Part shown: one piece after another, positions 11,727 to 23,984 of the stretch | Position numbering within the stretch: position 1 is the stretch's first letter | How the letters are laid out: every line of letters begins with the position of its first letter | Assembly (NCBI GenBank): GCA_940671915.1 | Contig: CALNVZ010001721.1 | Location: forward strand, 45,397,867-45,461,866 | DNA length: 64,000 bases | From: Paracentrotus lividus | Lineage: Eukaryota > Echinodermata > Echinoidea > Camarodonta > Echinidae | Direction: 5' to 3' | Notes under the pieces: generated by a model | Told to the model about the DNA's origin: nothing | What the model saw: only the letters and a program-made list of their open reading frames with translations | Database searches by the model: none | Position numbers and translations under genes: made by a program

Positions 11727-12465
11727 TAAACACTACACAAAGCGAAAGTTCCCCCTATTTCAGATATCAATAATGTTTAAACCAGGAGGAATCTTGAAAA
11801 TCTAATTATATGTCCATGTAGGGAATTTATTTCGCAACAATCGGAGCGAATTTTAGGAAAAATCATCAAGTCATGCCTCAGTGAGCAATGGTTGAATGCA
11901 AAAATGTCATTTTTTGAAGTTCGCAAGCCTAAAATGGCAACTTTGATTCAATGATAACGGACCCATTTTCAGATTTTAAACATTTTACACGTGGTTGTTT
12001 GATGGGTTCATTCAACCATGAATGAATGGATATTGGTTGCATACACTTCCACAACAGGAATTCCATCAAATTTGATCAAATATACCATGGCAAAGAAGTA
12101 AAAATCGCAGTTTGGGCTATTTTTGCTGCATGCTCACTCAACCGTGAAATTTGATGCAAATTTCGTTTCCGTATATTGGAAGCACATTTTGCATACATTC
12201 TGACATGTAAAATGTTTAAAATCTGAAAATGGGTCCGTAATCCGTGAATCAAAGTTGCCATTTTAGGCTTGCGAACTTCAAAAAATGTTGTTTTTGCGTT
12301 CAACCATTACTCACTGAAGCATGACTTGATGATTTTTCCTAAAGTTCGTTCCCATTGCAGTTAATTAAATTCCCTACATGGACATATAAGATTTTTAAAA
12401 TTCCTCCTGGTTAAAAAATTATTGATATCTGAAAGAGGGGGAACTTTCCTTTTGTGTCTTGTTTA
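11727..12465. mobile_element. Fold-back TIR element, family F1 copy 1 (about 740 bp)
   Basis: The two ends are long inverted repeats: TAAACAC...GAAAGTTCCCCCTATTTCAG on the left and its complement on the right (GGGGGAACTTTCC, ending GTTTA). Arms of over 200 bp share GATATCAATAA, ACCAGGAGGAAT, TGTCCATGTAGGGAATTTA, AGTCATGC and GGCAACTTTGATTCA. There is no coding capacity. A second copy at 29197-30841 carries an inserted element. The termini start with TA, as expected if the target is TA, but I could not prove a duplication. It is non-autonomous, and the mobilising transposase is not in the window. Confidence 0.85.
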
Positions 12466-12483
12466 GTATGAAAGGTATACATG

Positions 12484-12530
12484 GAGAGAGTGGGAAAAGA
12501 GAGAGAGAGAGAGAGAGAGACACTGAGAGG
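12484..12530. repeat. GA-rich tract right of F1 copy 1
   Basis: Purine-only GAGAGAGTGGGAAAAGAGAG followed by GA repeats. With the tract at 11597-11680 it brackets the F1 element, which suggests insertion into a pre-existing microsatellite. Confidence 0.75.
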
Positions 12531-13088
12531 ATAGAATGTCATGGGGATTTACTGTATATCTAAAGTATCTACAGGCAAAAGCAAACCACTAGTAATTCAT
12601 ATTTTCTTCATTTATCACATGCATTGTAACAATGAATCAATATACTTTCTATCATTGATTTGGCCTAAAAAAAAACCTGTTTCATGTTTTTCAAACTTGT
12701 TCTGAACCAAAATTTTGTGCTTTAAAAGCAAGATAAATTGTCAACTTCCATCGTCCCGGTTTCAAGCAAGTTCCATGGCATCAATTGCTCTGAGCTTATT
12801 TTGTCTAAGATAACTTGGTGTAAAAGTGGCAATAGGGTTTTATGATAGGGTTTGGTTAAGGGTAGGGTTAAGTCCAGGGTTGACATTTTTAATAGTATTA
12901 CAGGAAATTTACGGCAGAGCAAATATTGAATCCTTTTATATATATATATATGTTTCACAACCTGCATCAGCTTTTTGCATTGTGAGTGATATCTGTACTG
13001 TTTCAGTGATTTCTCCCTATTATGCATTTTTTATATAACTAATGGACCAATGGACCACAAAATTATGAATACTGTATTTCATGTAAAC

Positions 13089-14096
13089 TACACTGTCCGT
13101 CATAAAGGTGGAATATTTTTTTGCCGCTATAGCGACATGATTTTGCTCTGACTCTAATTTCTTGAGTTGGGCCTGCTTTTACTTTTTGGGACCCTGGCTA
13201 TATCTTGGAGATTCTCTCAACCCTTCACGTGGACCGTTTTCCAAAAAACTTTTGTCAACCCCCGTGATGCCCATTTTTGTCATTTTTTTTCTCATTTTGG
13301 GGCCCCTTTTTGTTTTCCCGGCCGATCAAGCCCCCCTCAGTCCTACCCCAGGAAACGCGACTGAGGTGTACTGTTTTATATTGTTCTTAAAGTTAAATCT
13401 ATATTTCTGGGGACAGGCTTAGGTCTCTTGTCTAGGGGAGGGGTTGAAGTAAAAAACGAGATTGGTGAAAATTCGGAATATTTTATTCCATCTTTATGCT
13501 GAAAACAAAAGAAATGAAAAACCACCTTTAACCGTTAAATATCATCATTTTCCCTTTAAATTTTGTTTAGCCTTGATGACAAGGCTGTAAATAGTCATTA
13601 TTGATAATATTTTATTTTGATTTATGTTTGGTTGAAATTTTACAATACAATTTACGGAAGATAAAAATTTCCATGGTGTAAAAATGAATAAAATGAATTT
13701 TGAACCCCAATCAAAATAAATTTTGATCCCTCCCCTAGACAAAAGAGTCGAGCCTGTAACCGTAACTCTAGATTTAATTTAAAGAACAATAACAAATCTC
13801 CACCTCAGATGTATTTCCTTGGGATAGGACTGAGGGGGCCTTGGGGGGTCGCGTGAACAAAAAAGGGCCCCAAAAATAAGAAAAAATGACGAAATGGCCA
13901 TCTTCTGGGGGTGACAAACTTTATTGCAAGAAAAATCCCCGGGAAGGGTTGAAGGAACGTCCAAGATATACCCAGGATCCAAGAAAGTGAAAGCGGTGAC
14001 AAACACATCCAAGAAATTAATAACGTAGCAACATAATGTTGCTTGAACCAGAAAAAAAATATTCCACCTTTATGACGAACAGTGTATATGTACATT
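13089..14096. mobile_element. Fold-back TIR element, family F2 (about 1 kb)
   Basis: The left end TACACTGTCCGTCATAAAGG is mirrored at the right end (CCTTTATGACGAACAGTGTA), followed on both sides by GTGGAATATT. The arms of 350-400 bp also share the ACCCTGG/TATATCTTGG block, ATTTTTGGGGCCC and the CAGTCCTA block. TA-starting termini with CACTGT resemble Tc1/mariner-type ends (inference). No transposase frame is visible; the 65-115-codon open frames are arm translations. A right-half relic lies at 7967-8729. Confidence 0.85.
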
Positions 14097-14953
14097 TTAA
14101 GCAAAATTTTGACATCAGATATGATTATAATGGTCTTTTTAACTGGTAGCATATTTTGATGCTTTTATTAAAGATTTTCAGCAAGTAATTTAGTAGTATG
14201 AAATAGGAGAGTTTGGAAATGTATTCCTTGATTTAAAACAAAATTTATGCATGATGAAGAATATGAACTTTAAAGCTGGTATATTGTTTGGTATATATCA
14301 AAAAGTGTAATCTGTTGAATTTTGAATTTGTTTTGAGATAGAATGAAATATTTTAATTTTGTATGATAAAACACACATCACTTGAAAATGAGATATGAAA
14401 ATTATTATGCATAATATTGAAATTAATAGTTCGAGTCCTGGCAAATCGGCTGTATTATCTGTTTAATATAAAAAAAAACTTCAATATACATGTAGGCATG
14501 AATGATGCTGAAAATCTGAGGATAATAATATTATCTTTGGATTTGGCTTTTGGGAAATGATATTACTGCCAAATGGACAAATTGGTGTAATGTATGCTTG
14601 ATCTTTAGTTGGAATTTCATAAGAGACCCATATAAATCAATATCATTCAATAGCTATCATCCTATAACACGGCTTTAAAAATTATTTAAAATTAGGACCC
14701 CAAATAATGTAATAAAGGATTGGACATTCATTATTATTGACAATGGGGAGTGGTCTCAGATAGTATTTACTCCATAATAATCTACACAAAACATATCAAA
14801 TAATAATGCACCTTTTGAAATGTTTTCATAATATTATACATGATAGAACACAGTCAATTGTATCTATTTGAGAAAGTATTCATGAATTATGTAAGAGTAT
14901 ACAATCCACTCTCATTATAGCAAGATAATCTGTACAAAGCCAAAATCTTTAGC

Positions 14954-15231
14954 CCGAATTCACAAAGGTGGTTTCAGAACCGTCGACTGAAACCATGGAT
15001 TCTGTAAATTTTATGTAATAATTACGGCGCGTACTTTGAGGAAGGTCCAATATGCATGATTTTGTCACAGCGCTCAATTTATACTTGTTGCCATGGTAAA
15101 GTGTGCTGTTTATTTAAATTCATATTGGACCTTTCTCAATGTCCGCGCTGAAATTAAGCTTAATTACTACACAAAATTGACATAATCCATGGTTTCAGTC
15201 CACGGTTTTGAAACCACCTTTGTGAATTCGG
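14954..15231. mobile_element. MITE-like fold-back, about 280 bp
   Basis: The left end CCGAATTCACAAAGGTGG, then TTTCAGAACCGT and ACTGAAACCATGGATT, is mirrored by the right end with a few mismatches. The inner parts also pair: GGTCCAATATG...ATTTAAA against its complement, around a centre containing GTTGCCATGGTAA. Coding capacity is absent. I saw no clear target duplication. Confidence 0.85.
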
Positions 15232-15767
15232 ACCTTTGTATCCATGCTTGTTGGGAGGATACTGTATTGCTGATCATGTAAGAAATGGTTATGAAGATAA
15301 TGTATTCTTGGACATTAAATGCAATAGAAATAATACCTTGAAAGGGTAATGGTATAGAGGTTGTATTTATACAGCAAATCATAGACATAGATGTATTATG
15401 CAGCTTGTATGGAGAAGTAGAAGTGCATTAACTCTTTGAAAAATGAGTAAATGCTGCCCGGGATCTCTTTTGACATTTACTGGGAAATGGAAATGGAATA
15501 AAGAATGTATTATGTATAATGTAAGAGTACAATACTGCACATTATAAAAACACATGCAATATGCATCATTCTATGAGAGGCAGACATCCAAGTACTCTAA
15601 AATTTCATGACAAAAGGAAGCAACTCTGAAGATTCAAATTTTCTATGAAAGAGCAAAGTGTACCTATCATTTCCATTGATGTCGATGGAATATCAAACTG
15701 TCTTACCTTAAGCTTGATAATCTTTTTATAAATGAAAATTGGTGAGAATAAAGTGGGCACTAAATGA

Positions 15768-15938
15768 CATATCGTCTGTTGGGAGCCATAAGGGCATTAT
15801 TGCATCTTATAGATGTTCCGTTGAGAGCCAGAAGGGCGCTACTACTGTACAAAGTCAATGGTAATAGCGCCCTTCTGGCTCCAAACGGAACATCCTTGAT
15901 ATGCGGTAGCGCCCTTCTGGCTCCAAGCCGACGATATG
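15768..15938. mobile_element. 171-bp hairpin element with doubled arm motif
   Basis: CATATCGTC at the left end pairs with GACGATATG at the right. Each arm contains two copies of a GGAGCCAGAAGGGCGCTA-type motif separated by a GATGTTCCGTT(T/G) block, so the strand folds into one long imperfect hairpin. It has MITE-like size and shape. It is open in both directions over about 70 codons only because the arms mirror each other. Confidence 0.85.
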
Positions 15939-16800
15939 AAAACATCAAAAACTCAAAATTGATTGCTTTGTCACTTGCTTCCATTTGTCATGGGACGGCA
16001 GTATTGTGTGTCATGCTATGGTTACTATCAGTCAAGCTTAGCTTTGTGTTTCAACATGGCTGTTATCTACTAAGAGTATGGGGGACCTGGTCATGCATGC
16101 ATGCCTGTCATAGCAAATGGGGTTTTTCTGAGAATTCTGATGCAGATCAGACACAGAGAAGGCCATGATCAATCCCTTGATTGCTGGACGTGACTAATTT
16201 ATAAGTTTCATAATGACATTCATATAGTCGAATTGAAGTACCATCAAATGAGAAAAACATTAATGTTAAACAATATTGAAAAATATAGACCAGATATTGA
16301 CAAGATAAATTGAAAGAGCAGTGTATTTCTGAGAATGTGGAACTACATATCCTGCCTGTATTGATTAGAATTCTGCCAAAACACTTTCCAAATGCATACC
16401 CTTTTTTTGTCGATGATTGAATATACTGTGTAATAGCTCGTTTTTGTAATGCATACAAATTTATACATCAGGGCTTGCCTTACCTATCATCACACAATGT
16501 AAGTAATGTCCAACTACAATACCTCGTAAAATTTATGTGTACTACATGTATTTTGTTACTAGTATGGAAACATAAATTTGTATGCATCACAAAAATAGTC
16601 TGTTTAGCAGCGCTGGTGTGAAGTAAATTATGTACTGTGTGAATATGTAAAAGTGAACAGAAAGCCTATACATCTATATTCTTTTGAGTTTGAAACCAAA
16701 TAAACTATACAAATATGATACATTGATGTTCTTTCTTTCTTTGTTTTTTTTTCTGATTGTATATATCCCAAATACATTTTATACTGATACGTTATGACCA

Positions 16801-16950
16801 GAGCCATCAATAAACAGAGTTTGACCAACCCGGTTCGAATTCAACATGGAGCATATTGCCCTTTTTAAGCAAGCACAGTACAAATGAAAGTGTGTCTTGT
16901 TTGCTACCCAACTGTTACTGGGCTGGCCAACTCTGTTTATTAATGGCTCC
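16801..16950. mobile_element. Short TIR element (about 150 bp)
   Basis: The left end GAGCCATCAATAAACAGAGT and the right end ACTCTGTTTATTAATGGCTC are complementary with one mismatch. Internal sequence contains GGTTCGAATTC, close to a Pol III B box, but no A box is evident. It is a typical MITE in size. Confidence 0.8.
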
Positions 16951-16984
16951 GGCATTGACATCTTGTTTGGTAAATTCGTAATTA

Positions 16985-17076
16985 AAAAAAACAACAACAA
17001 CCACCCCCCCCCCCCATCCCCACCCCCCAAAAAAAACCCAAATAAAAAACCACAACCCCCCCCCCGAAAAAATCGC
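16985..17076. repeat. Homopolymer cluster (A, C runs)
   Basis: Alternating runs of A and C, including C runs of 13 and 11, with almost no G or T. The translated frames on both strands are simple-sequence artefacts. Confidence 0.85.
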
Positions 17077-17642
17077 GCACACAACAGAGGGTAAGTCCAA
17101 CCTCTTCTGCCAACAACTGGCCTTATCTGATAGTATATATTACGATGAAACCTTATTCTTATGGTATATTCTTTAATTTATTAAGAACTTTTACCTGAAA
17201 GATGAAAAATAAAATAAAAATAACAATAAATAAATAAAAAACGAGATTACTCCTTTCAAAATTATGTATATGGTAATTTGTTTGTATATTGGTCAATGTG
17301 TCTGTCGGTCGAAGCTGAACAATATAGAATCATAAATAAATAAAATTACTTCTAAATACGATGTGCTTCGTAAAACAATCATTTGTTCAGTCTAAACACA
17401 CTCTACCTCATACCATTACTAGTACACATACATGTACAAACAGCATCATCGAGGCTTTGGCATTTTGGGGAGGAAATTGATAGAAATTGGACAACCATGT
17501 TGACGATACTTGTTCAGCTGTAACATGAAGATCTGTGTCCGATCAGTCTAAATTAGATATCAACATAGCGAGCAATTACTATACTGACATCTACGTCATG
17601 GGGGTTTAATGTTCCAGAGAGTGTACCACTCAGACCGGGCAC

Positions 17643-18201
17643 TTTAAAGGGGACCAAAACCCATGGAGAAAATCAAATTTATAGGAGGAAATGTCACTTA
17701 TCAGGAAATTTCCTGAACTCAGGATATCTATTACTCCAAATTATTGCGATCTTTATTTTAAGCCCCCTTGTCATTTTTTTCGCCCACATATTCGCAATTT
17801 TCACATTTTTTCTTCCAATTTCAGGATTTTTGAATGGTAGGCATACTAAAGAGTGGCATCTCTGTTACAGGAAAGAGCATCGTTTGAAAAAGAAAAAAAA
17901 ACAAAACAAAACAAAACAAAACAACTTTCAGACTTTCCTCATTATATTTCAAAACACGTCTCACGTCCTAAAGGGAAAGATATAAAAATCTTTAAAAAAT
18001 GATTAAAGGAAAGTTTTTCACAAAATCAGTCATTTTGAAGCAATTTTGCAAATTTGAGGATTCCCATAGAATCACGCTTTTATTATTGCTCTTTTATTTC
18101 AAAACCAATTTGGACGAAACCTTTTCTTTCGACATAGCCCCTCTCTTTCAGCTCTTTCCTTTAAAATTGATTTTCTTTCGGGGGTTTTGGTTCCCTTTAA
18201 C
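17643..18201. mobile_element. TIR element with TTAAAGGG(G/A)ACCAAAACCC ends
   Basis: The left end TTAAAGGGGACCAAAACCC is mirrored at the right end as GGGTTTTGGTTCCCTTTAA. Related words (ATTTCCTGAACTC, GAAATGTC) and a repeated CAAAA run occur inside, but the middle is not strongly palindromic. Length is about 560 bp with no coding capacity. Confidence 0.75.
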
Positions 18202-18205
18202 TAAT

Positions 18206-21120
18206 TAAAGCGAATCCAGTTTTCAGGAGTTGAAAAATTTAGTGAACTCTGGCTGATGATTCAGGTAAACATCCTTCGAAATACTTTGCTACCTTTGATG
18301 AAAAGGCGTTGGGCTGAAAAATAAAAGACAATGTGAGATCAGCAGAAAGCTAAAGTTTATTGTGACAGTTCTTTAAAAATGTAACAGGGTTCCGTAATTG
18401 GAAACAAGTCTAATGTTTAATGGGTTAACGTTTGGAAAATAAATAGTTTGTAGTGCTCTATTTAATAAAATTATATTAAACATGAATAACAAAAGGAACC
18501 CGTTTTACTTCACGTGGACTAGAAATATATGAATCGGTTAAAATACAAGTTTAACTATTTATTATATTTCCTACTCGTTTCTGTATTTATCCTATTGGAT
18601 GGTATTGCTTTTTATGTTTGCCAGAACGTGCTCGACCTACATCAAACAACCAACCAGTATAATTCCATTCAACAAACGTTGATTTATCTTCATATAAATT
18701 ACAATTACACTTGAGGTACTTAATTTTATAACCATCATAAAAAAGAGTCATTATTACAATCCCGGGAAGTGTGACGTCATCGAAACGTTACACTTAGGGA
18801 ATTAGAAGTGGGCAACAAAAGGAGGGGGAATTATAGCAGAGATATTAATCATATATTATATATAAAGGAAATAAAAATATAAGTAAGAAAACATCAACAA
18901 AAAGAAGCTGATTAAACCGAGAAAGATATTTTAGGTTTACATTCATTCAACAATATTATTGTCACAATTTTACTCTAAAAAAGGGCTTGTTTTTTTATCT
19001 CGTTTTTAGAGTAATTTCCAGGATTCACATCAACATACATTGTATACCATTTTGAAAATAAAAATACAAGAATCTCCTTTTGTACAAAAACAAAATACTT
19101 TTAATAACTTCTACAAACTGTGCCCCATGAGTCACATTCGTATGTATCATCTAGAAATACATGTGAAGTACTATCCGTTGTCTGCAGCTAAAACATTTAT
19201 AGGTCTATTCTATTTTTGGTACATTTATTATTTGATTGAACTAGTTCAAGGGGATCTTTTCATCAGCCAAACTTCGTATGTTACGAGCCAAAAAGGCATT
19301 AACTCTGTGAAATATTATATGAATTTACGTCCTCCTGGCCTTAGCAAAATAGATAGACCAAAATGCCATTTGCATTTTGAACATTTCTCGAAGTAGTTGA
19401 GGGCAATGTCGTGCATATCTCCAGAAACATAAAAATAGTATGAATGTAGATTATTGCAAAACCAAATATGACATTAAAAACAGTCTCCGGATGTAATATT
19501 CCAAATTTTGGCTATTAAAACTCACTGCACGGGTATGTTTATATATATATATATATATTTTTTCTTGATATCCTTTTTATTCATTTTTGTTGTTGTTGTA
19601 ATTTTCTCATGATTTGCATATGTTTAATTGCTGTTGATTAAAGAAAGCATGCAATCATTAAGAAAGAAGAAGAAAAAAAAAAAAAAAACCAGAGAAGAAA
19701 AAAAAAAAATGAACTAAATCATTGCTAGTAGAAATGTGTTGAAACGGTTCTTGAAATTTATGATTAAGCACGCTTGGCGGGAAAACCAATACATACTAAT
19801 TTAATTGATATAATAAATCTGTCTTGAAATTACCATTTCAAGTAGCTCATTTCAATCTGGTAGATATTTACAGGTTTATCCACCCCGGAAATATTTACAA
19901 TTTGATATCAATATCATCGTCGCCTCAGTACTAGGCAAAATAGATTAATGTCTGACAATTGAATTGCCTTTTTAGTATCATACCGTATTTAATTGCAGTG
20001 CTGGTCCTTAGTATCCAATATCATAAATCGTGAATAACCAACTTATTATGCTATATAGTTGGTTCACAGCTAAATATATTGCAATATAATCATTATCATC
20101 ACAACACACACTGAACATTTTTAAAAACAAAGTTCTTGTTGGTTTGATAAAAGAAAAACTGAATTCAATTTATTTATTTATCTATTTATTTATTTAGGTC
20201 TACTTATTTATTTGAGCATATTTATACAAGATAAAACATTATCAGCAACAACTGTCATGACTGTTTTGCAACTGTTTTACATTATTTACTTCGGCTCCTA
20301 TTATACAAAACATATAATTCTGTAGAAATTTCCATGTGTGAATGATAGTAAAATACGACTGTGTGGACCGAATATCACCAATATATAATTTTTTATATTA
20401 CACATTTGCAGCAGCTCGCATTACTATAGATTGTTTACAAATTATCCGTGTACCAGTACATGACATACTAATTCATCCGGACAAGAAGTACTTGGGAGCA
20501 AATTGGGGTCAGAAATTCGACCCAGGATGCATCAGTGTCTCATCGATTCGTGTCCGTCTCGAGTACATTATTGGGGAGCAATGTATTGACAGATTTTAAA
20601 GGTATAGGCCCGTATTCACTAAAGTGTACTAAGTTAATCCTTTGCTTAAATCTGTGGTTTAACCCTAAAAAGGCCGGGTTATTTTTGCCATCTCACAGCC
20701 GGGGGGGGGGGGCTGATTAGGCCCCTTTCAGATCTCGGCCGCCGATCGCGTGAGCGCCGCAAAATTTTGCACAAATAGTAGTGTGCGATGTAATCTACAA
20801 GACTGTATAGTTCGTTTTTCCAAAATAAGGTCCTTTTAATTTATATTAATTAATTATGCAATGTAAACGCACTCTTAAATCCAGCAAAACAACATAGACG
20901 ACGACGACAACAATAGCAACAACAACATCAAAGACAACCTCACCACCGCCACAGAACAACAAATCTAACACTTAAGCAAAAATAATCATGACAACAACAA
21001 CTATTCCTATAGAGTATTGAGTTTATATAGTTATGACTGATCAATGGTGATTGCGTCAATAAATATTTTTTTCTTTTTGTTCATAAGATCAGTCTGATGG
21101 GTCATCCATATAGGATTTCT
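18206..21120. other. AT-rich intergenic stretch, no recognised gene
   Basis: Very AT-rich DNA with poly-A runs (19676-19710), a short TA repeat (19543-19560) and one open frame of 118 codons (19040-19396) with no recognisable domain and a non-ATG start. At 20606-20655 there is a fragment (GGCCCGTATTCACTAAAG...TAAATCTGTGGTTTAACC) related to one at 37040-37340, probably a half MITE. Confidence 0.5.
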
Positions 21121-21128
21121 TGGAGGAC

Positions 21129-21132
21129 AAAA
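21129..21132 (-). terminator. Pol III terminator of the tRNA-Leu gene
   Basis: On the minus strand TTTT follows the discriminator base by three nucleotides, the usual place for Pol III termination. Confidence 0.7.
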
Positions 21133-21135
21133 TGA

Positions 21136-21217
21136 TGTCAGGAGTGGGATTCGAACCCACGCCTACATAGTAGACTACGACCTGACGTAGCGCCTTAGAC
21201 CGCTCGGCCATCCTGAC
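21136..21217 (-). tRNA. tRNA-Leu (CAG), anticodon loop one base short
   Basis: Read on the minus strand this folds as a class II tRNA. The acceptor stem GTCAGGA/TCCTGAC is perfect, the D arm is GCCGAGCGGTCTAAGGC, and the T arm GTGGG-TTCGAAT-CCCAC is perfect. The long variable arm CTAC-TAT-GTAG is paired, the discriminator is A, and there is no intron. The anticodon stem CTACG/CGTAG is perfect, but the loop reads TCAGGT, six bases where seven (TTCAGGT) are expected, so a T at position 32 or 33 is missing. The Pol III A box (TGGCCGAGCGG) and B box (GGTTCGAATCC) are intact. The paired variable arm argues for a recently functional gene; the missing base may be a sequencing error or a disabling mutation. 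Confidence 0.9.
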
Positions 21218-21312
21218 TTGATATACTCCATTAATTCTTTGCCAGCCAAATTTTGCTTCTTCCCTTTGGTAAGACTTCTGTTAGTATACTGTTTGTCATT
21301 ATATCAGTGTAT

Positions 21313-21430
21313 AGGGGGGGGGGGTGGGGCGCCGCCGAAATCTCCGGATTTTAACATGTACGGTCAATGAGTGATTTTCAAATCATGGGGGGGGGGGGCG
21401 GCTGCGCCCAGCCTGGACCGCCACTGTGTA
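21313..21430 (-). repeat. Interspersed repeat with AGTGGCGG and poly-C segments
   Basis: On the minus strand this reads CACAGTGGCGGTCCAGGCTG, then GCAGCCGCCCCCCCC and later another C run. The same opening (AGTGGCGG followed by CAGG and C runs) recurs at 44375-44475 on the minus strand. This pattern is a common dispersed repeat in invertebrate genomes (from memory); its class is not determinable here. Confidence 0.55.
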
Positions 21431-23370
21431 TATTATTTAGGGCTGCGAGCTTATCAACATACGCTTATGCTATAGCTGTATGTGCATTTAGGAATACAAA
21501 GTATACTCAAAGAACCTATCCCTTTCCGCTACAAAATCATATTTGATGTAAAGGAACATTGTACTTCTTTAAAGCCACAAACAAATGGCGCTTCATTTCA
21601 TCATACTTCCCTTTTACTTTGTCTGCCCTCTATATACCCAATCAGTCCTGAGTAGCTGAAATATATATACATGAATAAGCCGCTTTTATCTCTTATTCCA
21701 CGGATATAATTAAGTGATGCATGTCGTTTCCTATTTGGGATTCAATGCATTTCAGAAAGCATACAAATTGGAGGCAAAAAGGAAACTATATTTCTGTCCC
21801 ATTTTTTGACGTTGTTTTTGTTTTATTTTGGATAAGAAGGTACGAGGCAAGTTGAATCCCTTGATGGATGTGAATATGGAATTACATTTTGTCTGTTTCA
21901 GATCCAGAGTTTCAGACATCGCCAGGGGCAGGCATTATCCCATCTCTTTTACTTTTACTTTTCAATTTTGTACATTCTTGTCTTCTCTTCCCCTTTACGC
22001 TGATATATCCATTTCTCACTTTTCATGATTATAATATGCACTCCCTACCTGTGTGTTTCCATTCAGCATTTATGATATAATACACTTTATTTGGAATGAT
22101 TCATTGTGCTTTCCAATCTATGGCTCCCACACTGCCTCTCTTTAGCTGATTTAACTGAACACGATTTAGGTTTTTAACTGTGATTATAAATGGATTTATA
22201 TTAATCTTTCTCATATTTATTATTATACTCCAACATGTTCAATCACACTTTAATCAAATGTCTTTATCACTAATTCTATAAATATTTTGTGGATGAATTT
22301 ACATCATTCGTTTTTGGGGACTCATTAATTTGGTCCTTTATCATTCCCCTCCATGTATATCTGCATGTCGATATGGTAGGCAAACTGTCTCGGTATCTCC
22401 CTCTGACTCCTAGATGTGGGATTTGTGGGTGTTGTGTGGGCGCGCATTTGTGCGTGTTTTCCTCTATTCTATAATCTACTTCGATTCTCTCCGAATTTAT
22501 AGATATTATACTAAGTTTGAAAGTTTTACTCGGTTATTATATCCGTAATAGACTATTCAGACAATTTTCTTACTGATTTTCAGACTCTTTCATTAGTTAC
22601 CAAGATAGTTGGCACCGTCTAAAAAGCAGTGTAGGCCCATACGATAATCATCATAATAACTCAGTTGACTTTCTCATCACCATGCACTGCAATGCTCATT
22701 TTATTCTGTATGTTTTCTTCCGAAATCCCTTTTATAGAAATTGATTTTTCCATACTTATAAATTTTTGTTCACTTAGCCAAATCTCTTCGCTCGATATCT
22801 TTGATTACCCTAAGTTCACCCCACTCCCTCTCTCCCTCTTTTTTTCCTTATCAGTACTTCAAATTCACCCATCATAACGGTGCTTCTTGAAAATTTTATT
22901 AAAATCTTGATGCGTGAAATTGCTATGCGCACTGTGTGATGAATAGCCTAAATTATTAACATCTACAAATATTCAATTTTGTCAGTCAGTTTGGATCCCT
23001 CTTTCTTTCCTTTTTCTGTCTCGTTCATTTGTTCTTCTCATGTCATTTGCATTTCTCCACATTCCTCGAAGCATTTTCAAAATTCTTCTTTCATCTTGTT
23101 TGATAAATTATGTTTGATTGCGATCATTCATTTATATTTTAAATATGTTGTCTTTATTGAAAGGAATTTCTACCATTCTTATTATATTGTATCACTTTAT
23201 TCGAATCCAAAATTCTGAGGGGGGGGGGATGGGGGTTGCAGACGACATTTCTTTAGTTATTGTTCCATCTTTACGCTTCTATCCCTTATGTGTTGCTCCA
23301 CAAATTGTGAGTGGGGGGGGGGGGGTGTGCATCCCGCATCGTGCTTCCAGGGTCCTATTCATTTTTCCTT
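21431..23370. other. Noncoding stretch, no recognised gene
   Basis: AT-rich and T-rich sequence with G runs at 23220-23232 and 23311-23325. The open frames are hydrophobic low-complexity translations of T-rich DNA. I see no gene. Confidence 0.45.
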
Positions 23371-23374
23371 TTCA

Positions 23375-23545
23375 ATCTTTCTTTCTTTCTCTCTCTCATT
23401 ATCTCTCCTCTCTCTCTCTCCCTCCCCCCTCTTTCTCTCTCCCCCTCTCTCTGTCTCTCTCTTCCCTTTCTCTCTGTCTCTCTGTCTCTTTCTCTCTGTC
23501 TCTCTGTCTCTCGCTATCCATCTCTCTATCTTTCTTCTATCTCTC
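23375..23545. repeat. TC-rich microsatellite (polypyrimidine)
   Basis: CT, CTGT and CCCT repeats over 170 bases. Open frames on both strands (up to 170 codons) are Leu/Ser or Arg/Glu simple-sequence artefacts. Confidence 0.9.
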
Positions 23546-23984
23546 TCATACTTCAGACCCATCTCTGCATCGAAGTAACGTCCTCTCGTTATCTCAGAGC
23601 GTGAAATTGCTTTGCGCACTGAGTGTTTAATAGCCTTCGAAATGAAAACGAATTCTCGATGGGAAAAGGAGCATGATTGTAAAAGTTGGACGTCTTCAAC
23701 TTCACTTTCTTTCAAGAAATCTTGTTATGCTTTCTTAGAAACGTCATACTTTTCACAAACTCGCCATTCAATTTTGATAATAACCATGATAACGATGAAT
23801 TGTTGGATGGGAAACAGAAAATGAATGCTACTGCTGATGCACCTTTTTATGAAAGTGGGACTAAAAAATCTAATTGAGTTGAATATTATTTATTGCGTTG
23901 AGAATTATCCCTTCGATTCCTCTAATGAAATAAGTGAGAAAAAAAAAAGAGAGAAGAAAATAAAATTGCCAAATCTTATGCGAA

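Noticed and set aside
13162..14152. Several 65-115-codon frames with shared peptides (e.g. around GPLFV)
   Set aside because: They are translations of the inverted arms of fold-back F2 and its relic at 8.4 kb, not a gene family.
19040..19396. 118-codon open frame
   Set aside because: Non-ATG start, AT-driven composition, no domain and no splice or promoter context.
23118..23715. Ser/Leu-rich and Arg/Glu-rich frames of 96-170 codons
   Set aside because: They are opposite strands of a TC microsatellite.
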